From contig NZ_AEYF01000013.1 in NCBI RefSeq assembly GCF_000292525.1, forward strand, positions 36,796-100,795: a stretch of 64,000 bases of DNA, in the 5' to 3' direction. Position numbers and translations under genes: made by a program. Origin of the DNA: Rhizobium sp. CCGE 510. Lineage in GTDB: Bacteria; Pseudomonadota; Alphaproteobacteria; Rhizobiales; Rhizobiaceae. The first letter of the stretch is position 1. Every line of letters begins with the position of its first letter. The notes below the pieces were generated by a model. It made no database searches. It had not been told where the DNA came from and worked only from the letters and a program-made list of their open reading frames with translations. Of the stretch, positions 44,606 to 52,541 are shown in pieces.

Positions 44606-45193
44606 TTACATCAACAGCCCCGCGGCGGTGACGACGCTCTGAGCGATTTCCGACATCTTCTTCTTTTCGTTCATCGCTGTCTGGCGCAACAGGGAGAACG
44701 CCTCTTCCTCGGACAGTCCGCGCATCTTCATCAATATGCCCTTGGCGCGCTCGATGAGCTTGCGTTCCTCCAGCGCTGAGCGGGCATCGGCAAGCTCGCG
44801 CCGCAGCCGGCTGAAGGCATTGAAGCGGCTGACGGCCATGTCGAGGATCGGCTTGACGCGTTCCTTCTTCAATCCGTCGACGATATAGGCCGAGACGCCG
44901 GCATCGACCGCAGCCTCGATCGAAGCCGTGTCGGAGCGATCGACGAACATGGCGATCGGCCGGCTGACGGTACGCGTCAGCTGGAACAGATGCTCCATCA
45001 TGTCGCGGTTGGGATTTTCGATATCGATGATGATCACGTCGGGCGTCAGCGTTTCGATGATTCGCGCGATGCCGTTGACCTCATGCACCACGGTGACGCG
45101 CGTATGCCCTGCCTCGCGCAGCCCTTCTTCGATGATGGAGGCGCGTATGGCATTTTCGTCGATCACCAGAATTGTCAGATCGAGATGCGTCAT
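44606..45193 (-). CDS. nasT: NasT, ANTAR-domain antiterminator
   Basis: A 195-residue RNA-binding regulator. The N-terminal receiver-like domain starts LTILVIDENAIRAS and has VIIIDIENPN at the phospho-acceptor position. The C-terminal ANTAR domain reads KLIERAKGILMKMRGLSEEE then AFSLLRQTAMNEKKKMSEIA. Once released from NasS it binds the operon leader and stops termination. ATG at 45193 gives MTHLDLTILV; the open frame to 45427 lacks a start signal. First gene of the nasT-nasS unit upstream of the nitrate operon. Confidence 0.94.
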   Translation of the reverse strand: MTHLDLTILVIDENAIRASIIEEGLREAGHTRVTVVHEVNGIARIIETLTPDVIIIDIENPNRDMMEHLFQLTRTVSRPIAMFVDRSDTASIEAAVDAGVSAYIVDGLKKERVKPILDMAVSRFNAFSRLRRELADARSALEERKLIERAKGILMKMRGLSEEEAFSLLRQTAMNEKKKMSEIAQSVVTAAGLLM

Positions 45194-45342
45194 TGCTCCA
45201 TTTATGACGCGCTGCAGCAATTTTGGCAAGGTGTCGCCTGAAAAATGTGCATCAATAGGTGTGAGTAAAAAATAATCAAACTGCCGCGGTTTGAGGCGGG
45301 CCGCCTCTTCGGCGAGACTCGGCGAAATGGCCGCCGAAGCCT

Positions 45343-45972
45343 TCAGGGCTGCGGTATGTCGGAGGTGAAATGGGGAACGGCGTAACCGCGCCTGACCTGC
45401 GGCCGTGCGGCAAGCCTGAGATACCATCGTCGGATGTTGGGAAAGGCGCTCAAGTCGATCTTGTGGCGCTGAAACCTGGAAACCCAGGGCCAGACCGCCA
45501 TGTCGGCGATAGAATAATCGTCGACGAGATAGTCGCGGCCCTCGAGCCGCGCGTTCAGGGTCTCGTACAGGCGGCGGGTGTCCCGGCGAAAGAGATCCTC
45601 TGCGAAAGGCGCTTCGCCGCTATTGTAGGTCAGGAAATAATGGGCGTGGCCGAGCGTCGGTCCGAAACCGCCGATCTGCCACATCAGCCATTCGATCGTG
45701 TGATGCCGGGCCGCACCGTGCCGGGGCAGGAAGCGCCCGGTCTTTTCGGCGAGATAGAGCAGGATGGCGCCGGATTCGGCAAGCGTGATGCCGGTCTCGT
45801 GATCGATGATCGCTGGAATCTTGGCGCCCGGATTGATGGCGAGATAATCCTGCTGGAATTGATCGCCCTTGGTGATGTCGATCGCATGGGGGCGATAGGG
45901 AAGGCCGAACTCTTCGAGTGCAATCGACACTTTCAGTCCGTTCGGCGTGATCCAGGTATAGAGGTCGATCAT
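45343..45972 (-). CDS. Glutathione S-transferase, nu-class-like
   Basis: A 209-residue GST. The N-terminal thioredoxin-like half has TPNGLKVSIALEEFGLPY, the T-x-N-G-x-K pattern of YghU/YfcG (nu class), NPGAKIPAI and ESGAILLYLAEK; the C-terminal half is all-helical. Nu-class enzymes act as disulfide or organic peroxide reductases. It starts seven bases after the ArsR gene and is probably its co-transcribed target. Confidence 0.9.
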   Translation of the reverse strand: MIDLYTWITPNGLKVSIALEEFGLPYRPHAIDITKGDQFQQDYLAINPGAKIPAIIDHETGITLAESGAILLYLAEKTGRFLPRHGAARHHTIEWLMWQIGGFGPTLGHAHYFLTYNSGEAPFAEDLFRRDTRRLYETLNARLEGRDYLVDDYSIADMAVWPWVSRFQRHKIDLSAFPNIRRWYLRLAARPQVRRGYAVPHFTSDIPQP

Positions 45973-45979
45973 CCCAGGT

Positions 45980-46345
45980 TCAATCGAACATCATTTCGTC
46001 GACCGGCAGCTTCGTCATTCCGAAGCGCCCGGTGACGTCGTCGAGGCCGGAGAACATATCCCTCAGGCTGTGCACGATCGCCTCGACACGCGGATCGATG
46101 ACGCGATAGACGATCGCCTTTCCATCGCGGCGTCCTTCGATCACGCCGGCCTCGCGAAGCTCGCTCAATTGCTGGGAAAGCGTCGGCTGGCGGATGCCGA
46201 GTTCGTCCTCCATCGCCGAGACGGAGGCTTCCGTTTCCATGAGATAACAGACGATCGCCAGGCGGTTGGCGTTAGCGATCAGCTTCAGCAGTTCGCTGGC
46301 TGCGCCGACATCATGACAGACTCTCGAAGAAACGGGCTTCGTCAA
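45980..46345 (-). CDS. ArsR-family regulator, BigR/SqrR-like
   Basis: A 121-residue winged-helix repressor: LLKLIANANRLAIVCYLMETEASV, then ELGIRQPTLSQQLSELREAGVIEGRRDGKAIVYRV. The RQPTLSQQLSELREAG recognition helix is that of the sulfide/persulfide sensors BigR and SqrR. Cys33 fits the first sensor cysteine, but the second position near the C-terminus reads DMFSGL with no Cys; another Cys is at residue 10. It may sense with C10/C33, or another cue. It leads the GST gene and faces the sulfonate operon across a spacer with a strong dyad. Confidence 0.85.
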   Translation of the reverse strand: MTKPVSSRVCHDVGAASELLKLIANANRLAIVCYLMETEASVSAMEDELGIRQPTLSQQLSELREAGVIEGRRDGKAIVYRVIDPRVEAIVHSLRDMFSGLDDVTGRFGMTKLPVDEMMFD

Positions 46346-46366
46346 CGGTATCGTCCTTGCAGGTTC

Positions 46367-46380
46367 TATAAAAAAGTAAA
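46367..46380 (+). repeat. 14-nt repeat of the sulfonate-operon dyad core, near arsR start
   Basis: TATAAAAAAGTAAA is identical to 46516-46529 and is followed by GTGACGGCG, resembling the right arm of the dyad at 46504-46539. It lies 21 bases upstream of the ArsR start, where a half-operator could sit. Confidence 0.5.
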
Positions 46381-46503
46381 GTGACGGCGCGGAAATTTCA
46401 ACTATCGCTCGCTCACTTCGAGCAATCTGGTAAAAGATTTCATTGCCTATCGATTTTATGGGATTTCAGCGCCGATTTTCTTGTGCTGACGACAATCGCT
46501 TCC

Positions 46504-46539
46504 TCGCAATCAATTTATAAAAAAGTAAATTGATTGCGA
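46504..46539. promoter_or_regulatory. Perfect 14-bp inverted repeat upstream of sulfonate operon
   Basis: TCGCAATCAATTTA (46504-46517), spacer TAAAAAAG, then TAAATTGATTGCGA (46526-46539), a perfect dyad of 36 bases ending 25 bases before the ATG at 46565. Either an operator for a dimeric regulator, most simply the neighbouring ArsR protein, or an RNA hairpin in the leader. Confidence 0.75.
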
Positions 46540-46564
46540 TCAGCCACGTCATCGGTCGGACAGA

Positions 46565-47446
46565 ATGAAAATTGGTGTTCATCCCAACAATCTGCATCTG
46601 CGCCTCGCGCGGCTCTGGCCGGGCGCATTCGCCGATCTGCGGCCGGCTTTCGTCTCCTATGCCGAAGGCCGGGATACCGCGGCGCTGCTGGAAAATGGCG
46701 ACATCGATCTCGGCGGTACCGGCTCGACGCCGCCGATCGAGGCGGATATGCGCGGCCTCGGCGTCGAATATGTCGCAGCCTCTGCACCGCGGCCGGCCAA
46801 CGGCGCCATCTTCGTCAGAAGCGACAGTCCGATCGGCTCCGTCGCTGAGCTGAAAGACCGCCGGATCTCGCTGATCGACGGTTCGTTTCACACCTATCTC
46901 CTGGCCCGCAGCCTCGAAGGCGAGGGATTGAGCCTGCCTGATGTCGAGCGGGTCGAAAGTGGCGCGCGCGATGCGCTCGCTGATCTGCTCGAGGGTCGCG
47001 TCGATGCCTGGGTCGCCATGTCGCCGCGTCTCGAAAAGGCGCTGGAGCGCGGTGATGTCAGGCCGATCGTCCGCTGCGGAGCGGCCATTCCCAACCGCTC
47101 TTTGTTCTGGACATTGGAGCGGACCGGTCTTTCGGCGACGAAGATCCAAGCGATCGTCTTCGAACTCAGCCGCATCGGCGGCGAGATCGCGGCCGATCCA
47201 CGCACAGCCGCCAAGCTTCTTGCATCGGGAAAGCGCAACGGATTCGGCGGCCGCGACGGAACAGATATCGACGCCTGGGAAAAGGTGGTGCGTTCGCGCG
47301 ATTTCACCGTCTTTCCGATTGACGACGAGATCATTGCCGAACAGCAGGAAGAGGCCGACACACTGCTGCGCCACGGCCATTTCGACAAGTCCATCGTGCT
47401 GAAAAGCCCGCTCGAAAAGACCGATGATAAGGAAATCGGGAGATGA
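46565..47446 (+). CDS. SsuA/NMT1-like substrate-binding protein without signal peptide
   Basis: A 293-residue protein with the fold of sulfonate/nitrate/taurine binding proteins: ENGDIDLGGTGSTPPIEADM near residue 45, VRSDSPIGSVAELKDRRISL near 90, then YLLARSLEGEGL and GRVDAWVAMSP. It begins MKIGVHPNNLHLRLARLWPG, with no hydrophobic leader, so it should stay in the cytoplasm unless the start is wrong. No ABC permease or ATPase gene is present; instead it overlaps ssuD by ATGA and a TRAP system follows. It could sense the substrate or pass it to SsuD; this is inference. Confidence 0.85.
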   Translation: MKIGVHPNNLHLRLARLWPGAFADLRPAFVSYAEGRDTAALLENGDIDLGGTGSTPPIEADMRGLGVEYVAASAPRPANGAIFVRSDSPIGSVAELKDRRISLIDGSFHTYLLARSLEGEGLSLPDVERVESGARDALADLLEGRVDAWVAMSPRLEKALERGDVRPIVRCGAAIPNRSLFWTLERTGLSATKIQAIVFELSRIGGEIAADPRTAAKLLASGKRNGFGGRDGTDIDAWEKVVRSRDFTVFPIDDEIIAEQQEEADTLLRHGHFDKSIVLKSPLEKTDDKEIGR

Positions 47447-48573
47447 ACGTTTTCTGGTACATGTGCGCACCCGACGGCGCCTATCCCTGGCAGCCGGAAG
47501 GCTCACGTCAGGTCGACTACGGCTACTACAAGCAGCTTGCCCAGGCCTATGATCATCTGGGCTACACCGGCGCGCTGTTTGCGACCGGCGCCCATGACGT
47601 CTGGGTGCTGGCGAGTGCGCTGCTTGCCCAGACCGAGCGGCTGCGTTTTCTCGTCGCTATCCATCCCGGCCTCGTTGCGCCGACATTGCTTGCCAAGATG
47701 GCTGCGACCTTTCAGGAGTTCGCCCGCGGCCGGCTGTTGATCAACATCGTCTCAGGTGACGCCAAGATGCTCGGCGCCTATGGCATGACGCTGCCGCATG
47801 ACGAGCGCTATGATATGGCGGACGAATATCTTCAGCTCTGGCACCGGCTGTTTGCCGGAGAGAGCGTCACCCATCAGGGCAAGTATTTCTCGACGGATGG
47901 CGCCAAACTGGCCTTGCCGGTCGGCGAGAGCATCGCGCCGCCGCCGCTTTGGTTCGGCGGCTCCTCCGACAAGGCGCTCGATGTCGCGGCCAAACACGTG
48001 GACACTTACCTCTCCTGGGGCGAGACACCCGCCCAGATCGGCGAAAAGGTCGAGGCGGTGAAGGCGCGCGCCGCACAGTACGAGCGTGAACTCGAATACG
48101 GCATCCGCCTCTATGTCATCGTTCGCGACACCGACGAAAAGGCCTGGGAGGCGGCCGCCGATCTCTATGGCCGCATGGACGATGCGGCGATCGCCGCCAA
48201 CCAACGCTTCGTCGGAAGAAGCGATTCCGTCGGCCAACAGCGCATGACGGCACTGCATGGGGGCCTCAAGCCGGAAAACCTGCGCGATCTCGAAGTCGCG
48301 CCGAACCTCTGGGCCGGCATCGGCCTGGTGCGGCCAGGCCCGGGCACGGCGATCGTCGGCTCTCCCGATACGGTTCTGCGCACACTCGAAGCCTATCAGA
48401 AGGCGGGCGTCGATACTTTCATTCTTTCGGGCATGCCGCTGCTTGAGGAAGCCTATCGTTTCGGCGAAAAGGTGCTGCCGCGGCTCGATGTCAGCAGAGA
48501 AGTCTCGAAGGCGCGCAGCTACACCTGGTCGACGCTCTTCGACCGCGATCTTACCACCGTCAAGAGCGCCTGA
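47443..48573 (+). CDS. ssuD: FMNH2-dependent alkanesulfonate monooxygenase
   Basis: Cleaves sulfonates to aldehyde and sulfite, giving sulfur. The 376-residue protein is a luciferase-like TIM barrel, MNVFWYMCAPDGAYPW, YTGALFATGAHDVWV, RLLINIVSGDAKMLGAYGM, PPPLWFGGSSDKALD and a late FILSGMPLLEEAYRFGEKV. All align with SsuD/MsuD. The start overlaps the binding-protein gene by ATGA. The reduced flavin supplier (SsuE-type) is not in the window. Chain length preference cannot be told. Confidence 0.92.
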   Translation: MNVFWYMCAPDGAYPWQPEGSRQVDYGYYKQLAQAYDHLGYTGALFATGAHDVWVLASALLAQTERLRFLVAIHPGLVAPTLLAKMAATFQEFARGRLLINIVSGDAKMLGAYGMTLPHDERYDMADEYLQLWHRLFAGESVTHQGKYFSTDGAKLALPVGESIAPPPLWFGGSSDKALDVAAKHVDTYLSWGETPAQIGEKVEAVKARAAQYERELEYGIRLYVIVRDTDEKAWEAAADLYGRMDDAAIAANQRFVGRSDSVGQQRMTALHGGLKPENLRDLEVAPNLWAGIGLVRPGPGTAIVGSPDTVLRTLEAYQKAGVDTFILSGMPLLEEAYRFGEKVLPRLDVSREVSKARSYTWSTLFDRDLTTVKSA

Positions 48574-48597
48574 TACTCTCGCCAGAAGGTAAGCATT

Positions 48598-50427
48598 GTG
48601 ACAACCAGCGAATTTCATCCGATCGAACAAGCCGCTCCGGATGACGGGCTTGCGGCGCGCGCGCTGCGGGCGATCGAAGCGATCCTCGGCATTGCCGCGG
48701 CATTCGTCCTTGCCGTGCTGCTTTTCATGGTGCTCGTTACCGTCTGCCTACGATATTTCTTCGGCACCGGCTTCATCGGTGCCGAGGATCTCGGTGTCTG
48801 GCTGCACGTGGCACTGATCGCGCTCGGCGCGCCGCTCAGCCTCAACAGCGCGCTTGCCATGCGCCTCGACGTTTTCGTGCGAATGCTGCCGGAAAGCCTG
48901 CGGAAAGTCACGCGGATCGGCGCCGACGTCTTTACCGTGCTTTCGGCGCTCATCCTGAGCTTCGGCGGCAGCGAGATCATGACGATGCTCGGCGGCGTCT
49001 CGCCGACACTCGGCGTGCCGGAATGGATTCGCTTCGGCTTCCTTGGCGCCGGCGGCGCGCTGATCCTCGTCGTGCTGCTTCTGCAGCGTATCGCCGAAGG
49101 CAAGGTCCTGCCGGTCGCCCTTTCGCTTGCCATCGGCGTCGCGCTCTATGCCGGCATACCGCATGTCTCGCTCGATCTCGACTGGCCGCCGAGCATCTTC
49201 CTCGGACTGATCGCGGCGGTGGGTCTTCTGCTCGCAGCACCTCTGCCGCACGCCTTTCTTGCTGCAGCCTATGTCGTCATCGCCTTCGGCAGCAGCCTGC
49301 CGGAGCCGGCGATCGTTTCGGCGACCGTCACCGGCATCTCGAAATTCCTGCTGCTCGCCATTCCCTTCTTCCTGCTCGCTGGCGGTCTTCTCACCGCCTC
49401 CGGCGTCGCCAACCAGCTCGTGCGCTTCGCCGCGGCCATGGTCGGGCATCGCAGGGCCGGGCTGGCGCAGACGACGCTTCTGACCAGTGTGCTCTTTTCC
49501 GGCGCCTCCGGTTCCTCGGTCGCAAATGCCGCCTTCGGCGCATCGACCTTCCAGCCCGAGCTGGTCAAACATGGCTATCGGCCGGCCCAGGCGGCGGCGA
49601 TCATCGCCTCGACATCGGTTCTCGACAATGTCATCCCACCGTCGATCGCGTTTCTCATCCTTGCGACAGCAACTAATCTTTCCGTCGGCTCGCTGCTCGT
49701 CGGCGGCTTCTTCGCCGGCGGCCTGATGGCCGTATGCCTGGCGGTCGCCATCCACCTGACCGTGCGTGAGCAGGTACCTTTGCCGCGCGCAAACGCCAGA
49801 CAGCGCTGGCAATCGGCGGTTCAGGCAATCCCGGCCTTCGGGCTCGGCGTCATCGTCGTCGTCGGTATCCGCATCGGCATCGTCACCACCACGGAGGCGG
49901 CAGCGCTCGCCGCTTTCTATACGCTGCTGCTCGGCCTAGGCGCGCGTCTCGGGATTGTTTCACTCTATGCCGCCTTCCGCCAGGCGGCTGTCGAGGCGGC
50001 GGCAATCGGTCTTCTTATTGGTACGGCTGGCCCCTTTGCCTTCCTGCTGGCGGTCGATGATGTGTCCGGGCTGATCTCGCATCTGACGACGGTGCTCGGC
50101 GGCAGCGCGCTTGCGGTCATCCTGCTTTCGAACATCATCCTGCTGGTTGTCGGCCTGGTTCTCGACATCGGCGCCGCGATCCTGCTCTTCGGCCCGATCC
50201 TGCTGCCGGCAGCGGTTGCAGCCGGCATCGATCCCATTCAGTTCGGGGTGATCATCGTCGTCAACCTGATGATCCACGGACTGACGCCGCCACTCGGCAT
50301 GCTGATCTTCGTCGTCAGCGGCGTCACCCGCATTCCCGCTTCGGAACTTTTCCGGGCGGTCGTTCCCTATCTGCTCGCTCTCCTGGTCTCGCTCGCAATC
50401 CTCTGCGCCTGGGCCATCATCGTCTAA
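48598..50427 (+). CDS. TRAP transporter permease, fused DctQ-DctM
   Basis: A 609-residue fusion. Residues about 25-170 form the four-helix DctQ part with FGTGFIGAEDLGVWLHVALI and ALAMRLDVFVRML. Residues about 235-605 form the DctM ion-coupled permease with LLAIPFFLLAGGLLTASGVA, SVLFSGASGSSVANAAF and LVLDIGAAILLFGPILLPAA, GLTPPLGMLIFV. Start is GTG at 48598 with AAGGTAA upstream. It follows ssuD by 24 bases, pointing to sodium- or proton-driven uptake of a sulfonate instead of the usual ABC system. Confidence 0.92.
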   Translation: MTTSEFHPIEQAAPDDGLAARALRAIEAILGIAAAFVLAVLLFMVLVTVCLRYFFGTGFIGAEDLGVWLHVALIALGAPLSLNSALAMRLDVFVRMLPESLRKVTRIGADVFTVLSALILSFGGSEIMTMLGGVSPTLGVPEWIRFGFLGAGGALILVVLLLQRIAEGKVLPVALSLAIGVALYAGIPHVSLDLDWPPSIFLGLIAAVGLLLAAPLPHAFLAAAYVVIAFGSSLPEPAIVSATVTGISKFLLLAIPFFLLAGGLLTASGVANQLVRFAAAMVGHRRAGLAQTTLLTSVLFSGASGSSVANAAFGASTFQPELVKHGYRPAQAAAIIASTSVLDNVIPPSIAFLILATATNLSVGSLLVGGFFAGGLMAVCLAVAIHLTVREQVPLPRANARQRWQSAVQAIPAFGLGVIVVVGIRIGIVTTTEAAALAAFYTLLLGLGARLGIVSLYAAFRQAAVEAAAIGLLIGTAGPFAFLLAVDDVSGLISHLTTVLGGSALAVILLSNIILLVVGLVLDIGAAILLFGPILLPAAVAAGIDPIQFGVIIVVNLMIHGLTPPLGMLIFVVSGVTRIPASELFRAVVPYLLALLVSLAILCAWAIIV

Positions 50428-50443
50428 CGAACAGGACAACCCC

Positions 50444-51442
50444 ATGGACAATTTCAACCGACGCAATTTCCTGAAGACGGCAGCTCTCGCCGGAACGGCG
50501 CTGGCAGCGCCCGCCTTCGTCCGCACCGCCGCCGCCCGCACGACGACGATCACGATCGCCTCGCTGCTTGGCGATGACAAGCCGGAAACGAAGATCTGGG
50601 TGAAGGTCGGCGAACTGGTCGAGGCGAAGCTTCCCGGCCAGTTCAAGTTCAATATCGTCAGGAATGGTGCGCTCGGCGGCGAGAAGGAAGTCGCCGAGGG
50701 CGTCCGCCTTGGCTCGATCCAGGCGAGCCTCTCGACGGTCTCGTCGCTTTCCGGCTGGGCGCCGGAACTGCAGATCCTCGATCTGCCCTTCCTCTTCCGC
50801 GATGCCGACCATGTGCGCAGGACGGTCGGCGGCGATGTCGGTGCCGATCTCAAGCAGAAGCTGCAGGCGCAGAATTTCGTCGTCGGCGATTTCATCAATT
50901 ACGGCGCCCGCCATCTCCTGACCAAGGAACCGGTAACGCGGCCCGAACAACTGAAGGGCAAGCGCATCCGCGTCATCCAGAGCCCGCTACACACCAAACT
51001 CTGGAGCGCATTCGGCACGACGCCGATCGGCATTCCGATCACCGAGACCTACAATGCGCTTGCAACCGGCGTCGCCGACGCGATGGACCTGACGAAATCG
51101 GCCTATTCCGGCTTCAAACTCTATGAGGTCGTGCCTGATATGACCGAGACCGGCCACATCTGGGCATCCGGCGTCATCTATTATTCCTCAACCTTCTGGG
51201 CCGGCTTGAATGACGAGCAGAAGGCGGTGTTCCAGCAGGCTTCCAGCGAAGGCGCCGCTTATTTCAACCAGCTGATCGTCGACGACGAGGTGAAGTCCGT
51301 CGAGACGGCGCTTGGCCATGGCGGAAAGCTCTTGCAACCGGAAGCCTTTGAGGAATGGCAGAAGGGCGCGCAGGGCGTCTGGGCCGATTTCGCGCCTGTT
51401 GTCGGCGGCATCGACAGGATCAAAACCGTTCAAGCGGCTTGA
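50444..51442 (+). CDS. TRAP transporter substrate-binding protein, DctP type
   Basis: A 332-residue periplasmic receptor. The leader MDNFNRRNFLKTAALAGTAL has a twin-arginine motif (NRRNFLK), cut near residue 34. The mature part has the TRAP helix and the conserved KGKRIRVIQSPLHTKLWSAF segment, whose Arg normally grips a carboxylate, here perhaps a sulfonate, followed by FGTTPIGIPITETYNALATG. It starts 16 bases after the permease gene. A 12-bp perfect hairpin lies 30 bases after the stop. Confidence 0.92.
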   Translation: MDNFNRRNFLKTAALAGTALAAPAFVRTAAARTTTITIASLLGDDKPETKIWVKVGELVEAKLPGQFKFNIVRNGALGGEKEVAEGVRLGSIQASLSTVSSLSGWAPELQILDLPFLFRDADHVRRTVGGDVGADLKQKLQAQNFVVGDFINYGARHLLTKEPVTRPEQLKGKRIRVIQSPLHTKLWSAFGTTPIGIPITETYNALATGVADAMDLTKSAYSGFKLYEVVPDMTETGHIWASGVIYYSSTFWAGLNDEQKAVFQQASSEGAAYFNQLIVDDEVKSVETALGHGGKLLQPEAFEEWQKGAQGVWADFAPVVGGIDRIKTVQAA

Positions 51443-51472
51443 ATGAGGGCAGGGCGGACCGGGAATGTTTCT

Positions 51473-51502
51473 GACAGGGCCGATTGAAATATCGGCCCTG
51501 TC
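51473..51502 (+). terminator. Hairpin at end of sulfonate/TRAP operon
   Basis: GACAGGGCCGAT (51473-51484) pairs perfectly with ATCGGCCCTGTC (51491-51502), loop TGAAAT. There is no T-run on either side, so termination is probable but might need Rho, or the hairpin may protect the transcript end. Confidence 0.6.
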
Positions 51503-51730
51503 ATCGCTCGGATGCATCGGAAAAATAATGCCGCCGCAGGCCTGAAATCGAAAGAGCATGCCTTCGGTGATCGTGGTATATGACGTACTTAAAATCCTGG
51601 AATGGGAAGTTTTCACCTTCGGCCGGTGCGGTCCTGTTGACTGCAATCTCGTGACCGCTTCCGGCGGACGGATCCCATGGCCTCGATTTGAAACAAACAA
51701 CATTGAACACAAGGCTTTGGAGGGCCGACC

Positions 51731-52390
51731 ATGAGCTTACGCATCAACGATATTGCCCCCGATTTTACCGCCGACACCACACAGGGACCGGTCAGCTTTC
51801 ATGAGTGGATCGGCAATGGCTGGGCCGTCCTGTTCTCGCATCCGAAGAATTTTACGCCTGTCTGCACGACCGAGCTCGGCGCCATGGCCGGCCTGGCCGG
51901 GGACTTTTCCAAGCGTGGCGTCAAGATCATCGGCATCTCCGTCGATCCTGTGGAAAGCCATGCCAAGTGGAAGAACGACATCAGGACCGCCACCGGCTTC
52001 GACGTCGATTATCCGCTGATCGGCGACAAGGACCTCAAGGTCGCCAAGCTCTACGACATGCTGCCGGCCGGCGCCGGCGAGAGCTCGGAAGGCCGCACGC
52101 CCGCCGACAACGCCACGGTGCGTTCGGTCTTCATCATCGGTCCCGATAAGAAGATCAAGCTGATCCTCACCTATCCAATGACGACGGGCCGAAATTTCAA
52201 CGAGATCCTGCGCGCCATCGATTCGATCCAGCTGACGGCCAAGCACCAGGTGGCGACGCCGGCGAACTGGAATCAGGGCGAGGACGTCATCATCACCGCA
52301 GCAGTTTCCAACGAGGACGCTATCACGCGTTTCGGTTCCTTCGATACGGTTCTGCCCTATCTCCGGAAGACCAAACAACCGACGGCCTGA
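51731..52390 (+). CDS. 1-Cys peroxiredoxin (Prx6 type)
   Basis: Reduces peroxides. The 219-residue protein has a single cysteine, Cys45 in HPKNFTPVCTTELG, and the extended C-terminal domain with NWNQGEDVIITAAVSNEDA, both typical of the Prx6/1-Cys group. Absence of a resolving cysteine means an external thiol is needed. ATG at 51731 has GGAGGG nine bases upstream. It stands alone after the TRAP operon and has its own terminator. Confidence 0.94.
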   Translation: MSLRINDIAPDFTADTTQGPVSFHEWIGNGWAVLFSHPKNFTPVCTTELGAMAGLAGDFSKRGVKIIGISVDPVESHAKWKNDIRTATGFDVDYPLIGDKDLKVAKLYDMLPAGAGESSEGRTPADNATVRSVFIIGPDKKIKLILTYPMTTGRNFNEILRAIDSIQLTAKHQVATPANWNQGEDVIITAAVSNEDAITRFGSFDTVLPYLRKTKQPTA

Positions 52391-52413
52391 TTGCTGTTTC
52401 CAAGCCATTCCTC

Positions 52414-52446
52414 AAGCCGCCGCGGCCATTGGCCCGGCGGCTTTTT
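52414..52446 (+). terminator. Terminator after peroxiredoxin gene
   Basis: AAGCCGCCG (52414-52422) with CGGCGGCTT (52435-52443), extended by GGCC/GGCC around ATT, followed by TTTTT. Confidence 0.9.
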
Positions 52447-52490
52447 CGTGCCGGCATTGTGGAAATGGGGAAGCCTCGCACCTTGATCGA

Positions 52491-52507
52491 TGTTATCTAA
52501 GATAACA
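52491..52507. promoter_or_regulatory. 17-bp perfect palindrome upstream of transglycosylase gene
   Basis: TGTTATCTAAGATAACA has 8-bp perfect arms around a single central base. It lies 35 bases before the ATG at 52542 and after the terminator of the previous gene. Operator geometry; regulator not identifiable. Confidence 0.55.
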
Positions 52508-52541
52508 GCGTCGCGATGAAGTTCGAACCTGCTGAGATCCG

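Noticed and set aside
48748..49812. 354-codon minus-strand open frame
   Set aside because: Antisense to the TRAP permease; extremely charged composition and no family match.
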